From contig JAPDRO010000015.1 of assembly GCA_030247885.1 (NCBI GenBank), forward strand, positions 620,001-684,000: 64,000 nt of DNA, read 5' to 3'. The translations under genes were made by a program, and so were the position numbers. Shown piece after piece: positions 34,069 to 45,356 of this stretch. Under the pieces are notes generated by a model that searched no databases, was not told the origin of the DNA, and saw nothing but the letters and a program-made list of their open reading frames with translations. Source of the DNA: Taxawa tesnikishii (nom. ined.). Taxonomy: Eukaryota; Ascomycota; Dothideomycetes; Dothideales. The stretch's first letter is position 1, and every line of letters starts with the position of its first letter.

Positions 34069-35988
34069 GGGTGGTTGGTGGGCACGGGATTGTAGATGCT
34101 GGATGCAGGATCTTGATGGCGCTTGCTGTGTTGCGGCGGAGAAGTTGTTGATGAAGCGTGCGTTGCGGTTCGACGCGGTTAAGTGTTGATAATGTCACGC
34201 CTGTGCCAACGCGGAGTAGTGAACCCTACGGCCTCATACAGTCACGAGAGACCCACTTATCCAGGCCGTCGATGGCCGTAGTACGATCTTGCCGGCTACC
34301 TCTCCATCACGGGGTGTTTTCATCGCATGCTAAAACATTGTAGCAGTACTGGGAACGGGTTGGATGTCCGGAAGCGGGATTGCTGGAACAATACGATCGT
34401 AGTGCGCGACAGCAGCAGCCTTTGGGACACTTATGACTCAGTGCTCCCGGTCAAAGGGTATAGTTGACGGACGTGCTCGAAGGTGTTCCCGCAAGTAAAG
34501 CGGTAGCCAGCGGTGTGGACGTAGACTTGCACGTTGTGGCCATCACACTTGTCTCTCTGAGGCGTCGTTCCTCCGACGACCAACTCGGAAATGATCAAGC
34601 GATGGAAAACCGGTTCTCGAAGTTGGTTGCATGGGTTGGATTTGGAAAAGGTCTGCGTGCAGGTAGTCCTCGCTCGAGGGGCAGAGAGAGAGATATGAGG
34701 AGAAGCAAGCTAGGAATACACCTGTCCAGATCTGGCGCTAAAGAGAGCGGTAAAGCACTAGCGTGACGACGAGGTCGTGCTATGCCGACAACTACGCAGA
34801 AGGTCGGACGATGCGCGCCCTTTGCACGTTGGGCGCGAACAAGTCCCATGCCATGAACGACATGTCCTCATCAGGATTGGGGGAGAGGTTCAAGGAAGCC
34901 ATGCCATGTAAGCCTGGCTCTGTGAAAGATGCAATTCCGTGGCCTCGACCCGAGTTCGGCGAAGTGCATCTGGGTTCTCTCCAGAACCGCCGATGTACTG
35001 TACGAAGCGCTCACGCTGCAGGCGTTGTGGAGAAGGCGAAGGCATAGGGAGGGGGAACTTGGTAGACACGGGCATCGATAAGAGGGCGATAGGCGCCGCA
35101 GTGGGGCCCAAGCTCTCAGCGACGCGTGCCGACCAATGACTGGAGAGCTGACGCGCTTGTTTCGTGGCGCTGGCCGGTTTCGCATGCCTGAACACGGCGG
35201 AAAGCGCAGAAAGGGCAGAAAGGGCAGAAAGGGCAGAAGGACGTGACCTTTTGTGTCCTGCTTTGTTTTGGGAAGGTCACGTTTCCCGTCATACATCTGG
35301 CTCTAGCTCGAAAAGGTGCGCGTCTTGTTTGGCCTGAAACAGAGGACCGGCGGGCGCAATCGAGTGCCACGTACGGGGCGCTGAATCGTAAACAAGACAT
35401 CCACCGTCCATCGTTCCCTTTCTCGTCCACGACACCAGCAGGAGCTTCGATTGTACGTGCTGCTTCCGACTGCTGTGCGTCCTTGTTCGTTGGGCGTGAG
35501 GTCGAGTTTGAGCTGTCCCACTCTCGTCAACACGCGGGCGCCATCACCGCTCTCGCTTAGCAGAGCCGCATCGTCTCCCTTCCTTCCGCTTTCGACCAGG
35601 AACCCTTCGACATCATCCACGTACGAAACCCCACGACTTCGACACACAACACCGCCGCCACTGCTTTTCGCGCATCGGCACTCGCTGCATATCCATACCA
35701 CCGGCATTGCGACAGGAGAATCCACTGGTATGAGAGTTGTGGAGTGAGGGCGCGAAAGAGCTTGGGACTGTTTACCGGACGCTGGGATACCCGCAACCGC
35801 CCGCAACGCTCTACCAAAACATTCACAGTCGCTGTTGGCAAACGCCCACAATACACTCCCGGCAATTGCTGGACAACCGCTATTGTTACATCATCAATTC
35901 GCCGCGATCGTTCCGTGGGATATTTCCAGCCTCACAACCGCCCGCGACGATCCACTTGCGCTCGCTCATACATATCCGGGGATTACCA
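34069..35988. other. Intergenic with a 9-bp tandem repeat
   Basis: About 1.9 kb between the tuberin stop and the CDH1 start. The right part (about 35400-35988) is pyrimidine-rich on the plus strand and probably includes the CDH1 promoter. Open frames overlap on both strands and carry no domain. The tandem repeat at 35201-35236 is listed separately. Confidence 0.45.
35201..35236. repeat. Tandem repeat, 9-bp unit x4
   Basis: Four adjacent copies of AAAGGGCAG, the first with C in place of G at the fifth base (AAAGCGCAG), followed by AAGG. It lies between genes. As purine-rich DNA it could be a length-variable locus between strains. Confidence 0.9.
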
Positions 35989-38078
35989 ATGGTCACCACA
36001 CGCTTGCAAGGCCCAGCCGAGGGGCTGAGCGTCGAAACAAGAAGCCACAAGACGTCAGACGATGTACACACACCCACGTTAATATCGCCGCCTGGCACAA
36101 AGACACCACCGACCGCTCCGGGCAAGCGAACGACGTCAGCTGGCAGGAGCTCGCATGGAGCGCAGCGTCATGGATCGGAACCCGTGGATGCGGATGCGTT
36201 GAGCAAGGCGCTCCATCAATTTGAAGAGGCCGGACGGAGGGAGCGCACACCAGGCGACAGCCCGAAGCGCAAGAGGCAGCGGGTGTATACGGACAGGTGA
36301 GCATCAATGCTGGCGGATGCGGAAGCGATTGGAAAGACTGAATGGAGAAACGCATGCTGAACTGCTACACGACAGGTTCATACCAAACAGGACAGGACAG
36401 GATCTCCAAGCCAGCTACAGTCTGCTCCACGAAGACGGCTCGCCAGCGACACCCTCAAGTAGACACAAGAAATCAGCGAACAACGAGCTGCATTTCCAGA
36501 AGAGTGAGTTCCATTAGCACAAACCCAATCCGCCGTTTTCTGATCCATGTCACAGCCGACGAGGCCAATCGGACCTATTCTTCGCTCTTGCGCTCAGAAA
36601 TGTTCGACAATGAGATCCCCCAGTCAATACCGCAGCACGCGGAGAATGGGTTGGCAAGAGCAAAGACACCACCTGCTAATCTCACAACTTTCCCCATACC
36701 CAACCTCACCCCTTCAACCCCGCACAAGAATCTCTTCAACTACTCCTCACCCGCTCACCTCACTCCGTCACTAACACCAAGATCTCACTCGCGGTCAGAG
36801 CGAGGACCGAACCTCAACGCCCGCTCCGAAATCTACAGCCTTTCACCAGTCAAGTACGAGTCCCAGAAGATGCTCTTATCCCCACGCAAGACGCCGAGGG
36901 CAGTCAGCAAAGTCCCGTATAAAGTGCTAGATGCGCCCGAACTTGCGGACGATTTTTACCTTAACCTGGTAGATTGGGGCTCACAGGGCGTGTTAGCAGT
37001 GGGCTTAGGGAACGCCGTTTACCTCTGGAACAGCGAATCGGGCCAGGTCAGGGAACTGTTCAAACTCCAGGATGACCACGTGACGAGCGTGAGCTGGATA
37101 CAGAGGGTGTGTCATCCCGAGCTTTTCCCCACGAAATGAGATACTGATCGATCCTCAGGGCTCGCATCTTGCGGTAGGCACTCATCGCGGCGTCGTCCAG
37201 ATCTGGGACACAATAGCATCCAGGCGTCTTAGGACGATGCTCGGACACACCGGCCGTGTCTCCTCAATGTCCTGGAACGCGCACATCCTCTCCACCGGCT
37301 CAAGGGATCGGAGCATATTACACCGCGACGTGCGATCCCCGTCCCAATACCTCACCAAGCTCACCGGCCACAAGCAAGAAGTCTGCGGTCTGCGCTGGAA
37401 CTCGGACACGGGACAACTGGCCTCTGGCGGCAACGACAACAAAGTCTTTGTATGGGAGGGCCTCGACGACCGCTGGCTGCACCGCTGGGGCGAGCAAGAA
37501 GGTGGCCACAAAGCAGCCGTCAAGGCCATTGCTTGGTCACCGCACCAACGCGGTCTCCTGGCGTCCGGAGGCGGAACCGCGGACCGGTGCATCAAGTTCT
37601 GGAACACAGTCTCCACGGCACAAAACTCGGCCAACGCCGCAATCTCCACCTCGGCATACGCGTCCACGAACCTCAACTTCGACCGCCTCAACCCCCGACC
37701 TCCCTCACCGACCCCGCCGCCACCTTCTCCCCGCCGCCCACGAACCCCCACTTGCTGAGGAGCCACGACACGGGCAGCCAGGTCTGCAACCTGATGTTCT
37801 CGAGCCTGACGAGCGAGTTGGTCAGCACGCACGGCTACTCCCAGAACGCTATCAATATCTGGAAGTACCCCAGCATGCACCAAGTCGTCAGCCTGACGGG
37901 GCACACGTACAGAGTCCTCTACCTGGCCATGAGCCCCGACGGCAACGTCATCGTCACGGGCGCGGGGGACGAAACCTTACGCTTCTGGGACGCGTTCGGC
38001 GGCAAGAAGGGCGCCGGCCCCGGGGGCGCGGGCGAGGCTAAAAGGGGCCTGGCAAGGGAAGTTGGCGTCATCAGGTGA
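35989..38078 (+). CDS. CDH1: APC/C activator Cdh1 (fizzy-related WD40 protein), one frame break
   Basis: Substrate-recruiting activator of the anaphase-promoting complex in late mitosis and G1. Exons: 35989-36296, 36376-36503, 36556-37106, 37159-38078; introns of 79, 52 and 52 nt. The C-box DRFIPNR is created across the first splice (DR|FIPNR). Proline-directed sites (TPSTPHK, LSPVKYES, LSPRKTPR) fit Cdk control. KVLDAPELADDFYLNLVDWG opens the propeller; LGHTGRVSSMSWN, LTGHKQEVCGLRWN, DTGSQVCNLMFSS and SPDGNVIVTGAGDETLRFWD mark blades. The C-terminus is the APC-binding Ile-Arg. The frame slips in C5 at 37692-37696, inside an extra ~50-residue Ser/Pro/Asn-rich insert between two blades; one added C gives 635 residues. 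The insert, and a Gly/Lys-rich stretch before the IR tail, differ from the usual form. An intron replacing the insert is the alternative, but no good donor is seen. Confidence 0.92.
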
Positions 38079-38155
38079 ACAAAAAAAGGCCGGGGGGTGT
38101 CACAGGCGCGTTGGCGGTGGGGTTTGGGCAAGAACACTCTGGGAGGCGTGGGGGT

Positions 38156-38169
38156 GGGGGGGGGGGGGG
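38156..38169. repeat. G14 homopolymer
   Basis: Fourteen G in a row after GTGGGGGT. It is about 80 bases after the CDH1 stop codon and probably in its 3' untranslated region. Such a run can form a G-quadruplex in RNA or DNA; its exact length is not reliable. Confidence 0.85.
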
Positions 38170-38263
38170 AGCAGAGCTTGTCCGGGTTTTTTCCACATGA
38201 TCTTATGAGCGTGCGCATTGGGGGAGGGGGAGGAAAGGCGGGAATGGAGCTGGCTGCCATCTC

Positions 38264-38293
38264 GGGAGGGGAGGGAGGGAGGGAGGGAGGGAG
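38264..38293. repeat. (AGGG)n microsatellite
   Basis: About seven GGGA/AGGG units, a purine-only stretch with G-quadruplex potential on the plus strand. Confidence 0.85.
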
Positions 38294-38336
38294 CGTTGAT
38301 GGCGTTTACTCCTGCTTTGCTTCTTTTCCTTCCTTT

Positions 38337-38377
38337 TCTCTCCCTCTCTCTCCCTCTCTCTCACACACACACACACA
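38337..38377. repeat. (CT)n / (CA)n compound microsatellite
   Basis: CTCTCCCTCTCTC units pass directly into ACACACACACACAC. A standard candidate for a length-polymorphic marker. Confidence 0.9.
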
Positions 38378-38632
38378 AGCATGCATAGCAGAGGCGCAAA
38401 TGGGGCGGGGAGAAAAACCCGGTGCGGTGGCTTATTTTTTTGCTGCGCGCGTGGCAGTCGATGGGATATAGGGGTTCGAGATACCCCGATGTTTACACTT
38501 CGGTCGTCTTTTTTCTCCCCAGTATTGAGCAGATATGAGGATTGCTCCGAAGCGGGCTGACTGAACCGCCCCCCCTTTTTCTTCGTGAGTGAAGCTGGCT
38601 GAGGTTTGGTCGTGAGCACTTGTTTGTTCGGC

Positions 38633-38717
38633 AAAAAAAAAAAAAAAAAGAAGAAACAAGAAAGAACGGAATCATGTTGCGGCTAAGTCTCGTCTTCTCT
38701 GTTGTTGTTGTTGTTGT
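38633..38717. repeat. A17 homopolymer and nearby (GTT)n repeat
   Basis: Seventeen A at 38633-38649, then five GTT units grading into GTC at 38701-38717. No coding role supported. Confidence 0.85.
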
Positions 38718-39026
38718 CGTCGTCCGCTATGCCCGACGACTCTGTTCGTTTTTGTCGTTCGCGACTTTGTCGGATATTCGAAGCCGAGTAGAACGAGGCA
38801 ACGCCCCCAATAAAGGGCATCACGGGCTGTTCAGTTTGGGCATGGCGGTCCATGTTGAGAAAAGTGCGCAGGCCGGGAGTACTCAAGCGTGAACAATCTC
38901 CCCATCGGGAGTTTTTTTCGTTAAAAATCAGAACCTACGAACAACACACTCTCTCCGCGCCGAATCCCTTCAACGAATATTCAAAATCACCCAGAAACCG
39001 CCCCTGCCAGCCCCTATTCTCCAACC

Positions 39027-39044
39027 AAAAAAAAAAAAAAAAAA
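39027..39044. repeat. A18 homopolymer
   Basis: Eighteen A at 39027-39044 followed by GACGAA. Resembles the A17 run 380 bases upstream; neither has a transposon or target-site duplication that I can see. Confidence 0.85.
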
Positions 39045-40075
39045 GACGAAACAAATCATCCCGCCATGCTGTCCACCTTCCTTCAAAGTCCCAACCCCTC
39101 CGACCTAACCCCGGCGCCGATTTTACCCCCAGCCCCCTGCCCACTCGACCATACCCCCCACCCCCCAGATCCCGAATATTTCCCCTCTCTAAATCCTTAG
39201 AGACATTTTCTAAAAAGGAAAATCCCCCTTCGAACCCCCTCAACCGGCACCTTCCCTATCTAAACTGGCCCATTGCTCCCAGTAGCCTCCACCCCAATCG
39301 TCTACCATCGCCAACGCCCACCTACAGGCGCCCTGGGTCCTCTTTCGTCTGGCAGCCGACGCCCGCACAACGGGAAGTCCGTCATTGGCGAGACCGAGGA
39401 GTGGTGCCCAAGCTGGTCCAGCGGCGACGACGACGACGACGGAGCTGTATATGACCTGGTTTCGAAGAAGGTGGAGGGAGGAAAAAAAGAGAATTCGCGG
39501 GCCAGGGCTTGCGTGCTCGAACCCCCTTATCGTGCGTGCAGGTGGTTTTGAGCCACGTGGTCTGCGGGTGCCGGAGCCGTGCTGACGTCGAGGAGCAAGA
39601 GGAGAAGGGGTTCCGGCGAAAGTGAGTTTGGGACCCTGCCTCCGAATCCCTTCCGGCAGGTTTTGAGAGATATTTCGAGTTTCCTTTGCATGTGGCGAGG
39701 TGCTTCTCATTAGGATTTGGTGGTGAGCGTAGCTCAAAACTTGCCGAGGGCTTGCACGACCAAGATTGATGCTTCCATGGATCGGCTTGTTCTGGCCCGG
39801 CCCAGATTTGACTCTGGAGCTTCCCCAATGTCCATGCCGGTATTTGAAAGTTGTGAGCCGGGCGGGCTCCGCCCGTTCTGGTTCCCCGTGTCTCTCTGCT
39901 GGGCTTATATCTGCTGCTCCTGCGTGGTTTTGTTGACTGAGAATGGATGTAGTGGGGAAAGCTGAGAAGGACCAGTAACGGAAGCGGCGACTAACACATG
40001 TATGTAGCGCCGCAGACACCTTTCTTTGTTGCAGCTTCGTTTTTGCCTGCGCTGCTCTCCGGGATGTCGTGGATT

Positions 40076-41778
40076 TCACTTTCCGTACAGGTATGGCCGC
40101 CAGAGGAAGTAGCCTTGACGTAGTGAGGGCGGCGCAATTCCTTGCGAGTATATGGTTGCTGCGACCTTCTCGCCCCAGCGTTGCTGAGCTCGCATTTTCC
40201 GCGCTTCAAAGAATAACGTAACAAATCGCAGGGGCACGAAAGTGGAGAAGCGGCCGGTTGACGATGCTGCCGGCTGGCAGAAGTATGGAATGGCCTGGCA
40301 GATGTTGATTGCATCTCCCAAAAGATCCTGATCGATCTCTTTCGGTGTCCAGGCACAAGGCAAGTTGGGATACCGTGCGAGAAGATCCATGATTGCTTTC
40401 TGGAGGAAACACCGACACAGCCAGTATTTGCAATGAAGATAGCCGTTTTGGAAAGACCGGAACTTGAAGGCCTTCGGGAACGTCCTGTCATCGCAGGTCT
40501 CCACGAAAGCCGGGAATTCCTCAATGTCCTGCAAATGATACGATTCTTCGCCAATGGCATCATGCCAGCGTGTCAGCCAATGATGGAAACGCTGCAAAGC
40601 ATCTACGACGTCGGTCATGACCTTCATCGCCAGAGCTTCATCGCCAGAGCCGAGGGCATTATCTGTATCCTCCAGAAGTCCGGGGACTTTTATTGCTATG
40701 TCTAGCAGCCGTGTCATCATGTCAGTTTGACTACCTTCCTTTGATATCTCCAGCCACTCGGGCGCTTCAAAGAAGCTTCTCTTTCGAGATATGTAGCCCC
40801 GAATGATCTGCAATTTGTTAGTGATATCCACGTCAATTTCAGAGCTCGAACATACTGTGAGGTGCCTTGCGTGATGGAACAGCATCAATTCGTACTTCGT
40901 ATTGAGAGGCTTAGGTCCTCTGAGCTTAAACAGGCTCTGCAAGCCGGAGATGTGAGCATTCCAGCTACCCTCCTGGTGCAGGTTCTCATAAAACTATCTC
41001 CAAAGATCAGTACTGTATTCACAGAACCGAAAAAGTACCCAGCACGGATAATGGAAAGCCCCACCTCGCAGTTTCCAAGTAGATAGACCGCGGCTAGAGC
41101 GTCCTCGATGTATGCAGTTTTAGGCTGTACAAGCAGCCTGGACAGACTTCCTAACGCTTCTCCGTATCGGCGCCGCGACTCGTACAGAAATCGGGGGTCA
41201 TTGTAGGTGGTACCGAGTTGCACTAGCATCAAGGTATCCAAAGCGGCTTGCACCGCAGGCTGATTTGACTGTAAGTACTCAGTGAAGGAGCCCATGTTTG
41301 AGAAGTGGCATAAACCAGCGGGCAATAATTCCTCCTCCGGCGTGTAGAGTTCGAGGAACTTCTGGAAGGTCTGCAGACGATTTTGGAAGGCGTTCGGAAC
41401 TTCGAAGACAATCGGTGATGCTGTCGACTCCGGAGTTTTCGAATACGGGATGACTGCAGCTTCCGGCTCTGGTGTGCTGCTGTTCGGGCTCAACGAGGCA
41501 GTACAGGCTGATCGAGGGCTGTAGCTGTTCTGATGAGCTTCGCGAGCTTTTGCCTTGTTCACTACTAGACTGGTTTGATCCAGAAACTCGATACCGCCAG
41601 GCTGAGGAGTCCGATATCCGGGACAAGGTACTCCATGGATAGCGCATTTCTGACAGGTTGGACGCGTCTCATCGCACTACAGCTACGTGTAAGTCCGCGG
41701 TACGGTCTGACGGACGGCGTAGCTCACTCTGATTTTGCGGCGGCGGCATGTCGCGCATCCCGCTGAACGCACTGGCAT
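40076..41778 (-). CDS. Zn2Cys6 fungal transcription factor
   Basis: Gal4-type regulator; target unknown. Four exons with a complete frame: 41728-41778, 41065-41676, 40856-40993, 40076-40807; introns of 51, 71 and 48 nt; 510 residues. Exon 1 (MPVRSAGCATCRRRKIR) joins exon 2 (CDETRPTCQKCAIHGVPCPG) to make the six-cysteine zinc cluster right at the N-terminus, which settles the start. A Ser/Pro-rich linker follows, then a helical middle region (for example VYLLGNCE|FYENLHQEG across a splice) as in the fungal-specific regulatory domain family. The C-terminus has repeated Trp/Tyr/Cys-rich helices. Intron 3 (40808-40855) is a multiple of three without a stop and could be retained. No biosynthetic genes flank it, so a pathway-specific role cannot be inferred. 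Confidence 0.9.
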
Positions 41779-42389
41779 CGCGCCTGCGCGAACAAGAGCT
41801 GAGCACTCGCTTGCAGTAAGTACCTCGGCAAGTAGAAGACTGTGTTGTTACGAAGCCTGGGTGAGATGTAGACGATCGGGGCATAGATTACGTAAGCTAG
41901 ATACAGATGCACTTGACTCAAGCTCGTCAACGTCAATCACCGTCCTTTGTCCACTTCTTTACAAACATCTCAAAGGGGCATGCTTCGTCAGGTCTCCCTG
42001 AAAATGTCTAGCCTCTTGCAGTGGAACACGAAATGCTCTCACGATGGTGATGAGGGCTCTTGCCTTCTGCGCCTACTGCGGAGCGAAGAACGTGGTCTGA
42101 TTGAGACTTCGTCCTTCTTCTCTTACAGACCTTGATATCCGATTTCCGTTGGATGAATGAGGTTTTGCACTTTTCCCCTGGGCACATCGTCCATCCTGAC
42201 AATTGGTCTATATCCGATAACCCCCATGCATACAGGAAGCCGCGCGCTGTCGCAGCGGTGAGGACACTTCTGGCCTCGATTGACGGTTTCTTGCATACAG
42301 GCTTCACCATCACTACCCCAAAACGAGATTCGACCATTGAGGAGGCGTGGGCTTATATTGCTTTCAAGAACGTGTGATTCGACAAAGAG
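41779..42389. other. Intergenic, promoter of the Zn2Cys6 gene
   Basis: About 600 bases. An 81-codon plus-strand frame (42132-42377) ends just before the tRNA; it lacks a recognisable domain and is not called. Otherwise nothing seen. Confidence 0.4.
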
Positions 42390-42396
42390 GCGGTAG

Positions 42397-42407
42397 TGGG
42401 CTAGTGG
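42397..42407 (+). promoter_or_regulatory. RNA polymerase III A box of tRNA-Gly
   Basis: TGGGCTAGTGG in the D-arm region matches the internal A-box pattern for TFIIIC. Confidence 0.85.
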
Positions 42408-42486
42408 TTCATGCCGTTGCTTTCCCATTACTTCACAGTCATGCTCCGGCATGCTCCTAGTAACATGGACAAAGCAGAAATCGCAG

Positions 42487-42497
42487 GTTCGAACCCT
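42487..42497 (+). promoter_or_regulatory. RNA polymerase III B box of tRNA-Gly
   Basis: GGTTCGAACCC in the T arm is a perfect match to the B-box consensus. Confidence 0.9.
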
Positions 42498-42507
42498 GCC
42501 TGCCGCA

Positions 42508-43105
42508 TTCTTTTGGCCCAATCTGCACTCATTGTCTTTGTTGTGCTTCTTCGTATCTAGAAAAGAAGACACTGTGGAAGCTGTCGATGGCGATTAGAGC
42601 GATCTCTCGCATCTCCTCATGCATAGCACAGCCCAGTCTCCCACAATATACAGAAGTATCCCGAAATTCGGGATTACGGATAAGTGTCTGTTCCCGCCAT
42701 ATCGACATGCTTACCAACAAATCTTCAACCCGCGCGACGCCTTGCTTGAGGGCATACCACTTCGGCTCGCAAGTGTGGTGACGCGGAGATGGTTCGTCTT
42801 GGAGTTCGGTTCATGAGCCGGTCATGACCTCCTGTTGAAAAAGCGTATTAGCACGTCGCCACAGAACGGTCAACGAAGCGTAGGCAGCATCAAACCAGTA
42901 AATAAAAGAGATAGAAAGACATAAGAAAAAGCCGCCAGCCAAGGCCAACTCTTGTCATTCCCTCGACATCTATATGTGGGTATCATGCCAATCCATGTAT
43001 ATCACTGCAGGGCTCCGACAAACACCCACTCGACCCTCCTCAACCTTCTATAACAATGACCAAACAATCAATACAAAAGAAACCTCTCTTCACGAATGAA
43101 TGATC
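42508..43105. other. Intergenic
   Basis: About 600 bases between the tRNA and the 3' end of the DUF1640 gene. AT-richer from 42890 to 43080, as expected for a 3' flank. No gene supported. Confidence 0.4.
42511..42514 (+). terminator. Pol III T4 terminator
   Basis: TTTT four bases past the mature tRNA 3' end. Four T is the minimum for efficient termination; the preceding TTC may help. Confidence 0.6.
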
Positions 43106-44429
43106 TCAACCCAAGCTTACAAATGCCGGATTGTCCCCCTGCTGCACCAACATCTCACCCGCCCCAATCACCTGCTCCTCCTTTTCCTTCCTCTCCTCTC
43201 TCCCCTTCCCCTTCCCCTCCTTGTCCATTGCCGCCATGTTCTTCCGTTCCTCCTCCTGGATATGCATCATACTGCTCGAAAACTTCAACGAGCTGAGAAT
43301 CATCGTCACGCACACGGCCAAGGCCGTGATCGCGCGCTTCGTAATCACCCACCTGAGCCCCTCGACCTCGGAGCGCGAGTCCGAGTTCAGCGAAACGGTG
43401 ATGCGGTAGTTGAGCTCTTGAATCTTGCGGTCCATGTCACGTTGCTCGTTCCGAACGCCCATTTTGCGGTCGTCGAACATACCCTTCAGCTCGTCTTTCA
43501 GGTTGCCGCCTTCTTGCGTCAGGCGTTGGCCCAGGATGTCGACTTCGTGCTGCAGTTGCGTGCGCTCGCTGCGTTGGCGCTCGCTCTCTGCTTTCCGCTT
43601 CGTGGTGAGCTCGGTGCGTAGCTCGCTGCACGCGGCGCGGAAGAGGTAGGTTTCGTTCTCCACGTTGCTTCTCGACACCAGACCCTCGCGCGCTAGTTCC
43701 ATGTTCGAGGCGAGGATCAGTCGGACGGCCTTCATGATTGTGACGGCTTGGGGTTGCGTCCACCCGCCTTCTTCGAGCCGTCGGACGAGGCCGTAGGTGT
43801 CGAAGTGGTGCACATACGGTGGTGTGGAGATGTGCGGGGGCTTTTGCGCGTCGCTACCGTTCAGGGAGGCATGTGCATGGCCTTCTTCGTCGGAGTATAC
43901 GGGCGCTGTTGCTTGGGCTTGTGATTCAGATGACGGCATGTGCAGGACCGCCTCTAGCGGGTTTGTGGAGGGAGATGGGGAGATGGTGGAGGAGGGTCGG
44001 CGGGCCGCGACTCGGTTGCGTCTAGGACGGCGGCGGTTGAGGTGCCTTTAGCGGGTTTGGAGGCTGCTTCGGTCTCCTTGCTTGATCCCTTGTCCTGCTT
44101 TGTATCCTTTGCCTTCGCCTTGGGCTCGGATGAGTATGGGGACTGTGGCTCCTTCTCTTTGGGGGTGGAGGCGGTTTAGGTAGTGCCTTTGCATCTTTTG
44201 GTGCTGCATCTTTCACCTTGGGTGCGCCCATCGGTATCGCCTGTCCCCCTCCGAGATGAGGCGGAGGCTCGTTGGCGGTCCCATAGCGTTGGTTGACGGT
44301 ATTGTGCTGGTGTGCGCCGCAGGTGGCCCGAAAGCCTCTGGTTACGGTTCGAGATGCACTGCGCGAGACGGATGGCTTCGTGGAGGCGAACAGGAAGGGA
44401 TAGAGGAATGTCAAGCGCGGTGTTGACAT
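43106..44429 (-). CDS. CCDC90/MCUR1-like mitochondrial protein (DUF1640), two frame breaks
   Basis: Coiled-coil inner-membrane protein family (human MCUR1/CCDC90, yeast Fmp32), linked to the mitochondrial calcium uniporter or respiratory assembly in other species. Start at 44429 (MSTPRLTFLYPFLFASTK), where a basic, hydroxylated N-terminus (SVSRSASRTVTRGFR) looks like a matrix-targeting signal. A Pro/Lys-rich linker follows. The conserved core reads HHFDTYGLVRRLEEGGWTQP, SNMELAREGLVSRSNVENE, then a long charged coiled coil and a membrane helix (ITALAVCVTMILSSLKF) near the C-terminus. The frame changes twice, both in the linker: G5 at 44161-44165 and somewhere in 43985-43996; each needs one added base, giving 441 residues. 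Because both lie in a low-conservation linker, the exact sites are less certain than the net shift. Confidence 0.85.
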
Positions 44430-45356
44430 TGTTTCTCGGCGGGATATGTGAAGTGGGATGTTCGATGATTGTTTGGAAGCGCAGACAAGCGTGAATCCTT
44501 TCGGAGGGCGTGACATGGATATAGTATAGAATTCTGACCAATCCGAGGAATCTGTCCGACCACTAAACGCGCATCGCATACGCTATCATTTTATGTTGGA
44601 AACGCCTGTACCTTCTGCAAGGAACCGCTCGCGATCTCCCATCTACTCAACACGACAAACACTCCCGACGACGTAATGACACCTTTGCACAGTGTTCCTA
44701 GTCTTCGACAACCAAGCCGTCTGACCGACTACAACGAGGCCGCACCCAAAGATCGCCGAATGTTCAGTACATTCAGTTACTGAACAACCGTGCATCGCCA
44801 TCCCTGATCCTGACACCAAGTAAGAGTGCAAGGCTAGCATCCCGTGCTGGTGGTGAGCCGACAAACAGCAAAAAGCATTACGACTTTGGTGGTTTTTATT
44901 CTGAGCATGTGCGGCCTTTCGGCTCTGACAGCAACCACGAAGCAGTGGAGGGGCTGTTTTCATGGTGCCGTAGACGCCGTTTCACGTCCGCAAGCCGAGA
45001 TCACCATGTCGCCAAGGGCCAGAATTCTGAGTGGAGAAGTGCTGCTCAAACAGCTCATGTCGCCGAAAGCTTCTGCTCACTCACTGGCAGCAGGGACACA
45101 AGGCAGGGGATCGTTTTCGAAAGAAAAGTCATACATTCCATCGTAGACCCCGCTATGCAACAAAAACCATCCAGCAAGCTGCGATGGATTGAATATAGAA
45201 GACATCGAAAGTAAGTAGGCTACAGTAGGAACAGTGCAGTAAATCCACTTCCACATCCAAACACTTCGTACGTTTCAAACACCATTTAAGAAATCGAAAC
45301 ATCAACCATGTGTTTCCTTCACAGGTCCCCATTTTCTGCTAAGTCGGCGACTCCGT
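44430..45356. other. Intergenic
   Basis: About 930 bases between two minus-strand genes; contains the promoter of the DUF1640 gene and the 3' flank of the AA9 gene. Short open frames only. Confidence 0.4.

Larger units (their letters stand above)
38079..40075. other. Intergenic, rich in simple repeats
   Basis: About 2 kb between CDH1 and the Zn2Cys6 gene, with both 3' ends facing inward. The left kilobase is unusually full of simple repeats, listed separately. Minus-strand open frames at 39240-40079 lack domains. No gene supported. Confidence 0.5.
42390..42507 (+). tRNA. tRNA-Gly (CCC anticodon) with a 44-nt intron
   Basis: The acceptor stem GCGGTAG (42390-42396) pairs with CTGCCGC (42500-42506), including one G-U; discriminator A at 42507. 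The D arm is GGC...GCC. The anticodon stem TTGCT (42417-42421) pairs with AGCAG (42473-42477). The loop is TTCCCA|A with anticodon CCC at 42424-42426. The intron lies after the base 3' of the anticodon, 42428-42471, the canonical position. Variable loop AAATC; T arm GCAGG-TTCGAAC-CCTGC. All stems close. It decodes GGG glycine codons after splicing by the tRNA endonuclease. At 44 nt the intron is at the long end for tRNA introns. Confidence 0.95.

Noticed and set aside
38264-39044. Poly-A tracts as 3' ends of retroposons
   Set aside because: No target-site duplication, reverse-transcriptase sequence or SINE-like promoter boxes upstream.
39240-40079. 279-codon minus-strand frame
   Set aside because: Low-complexity translation with no domain; it overlaps the region between two 3' ends.
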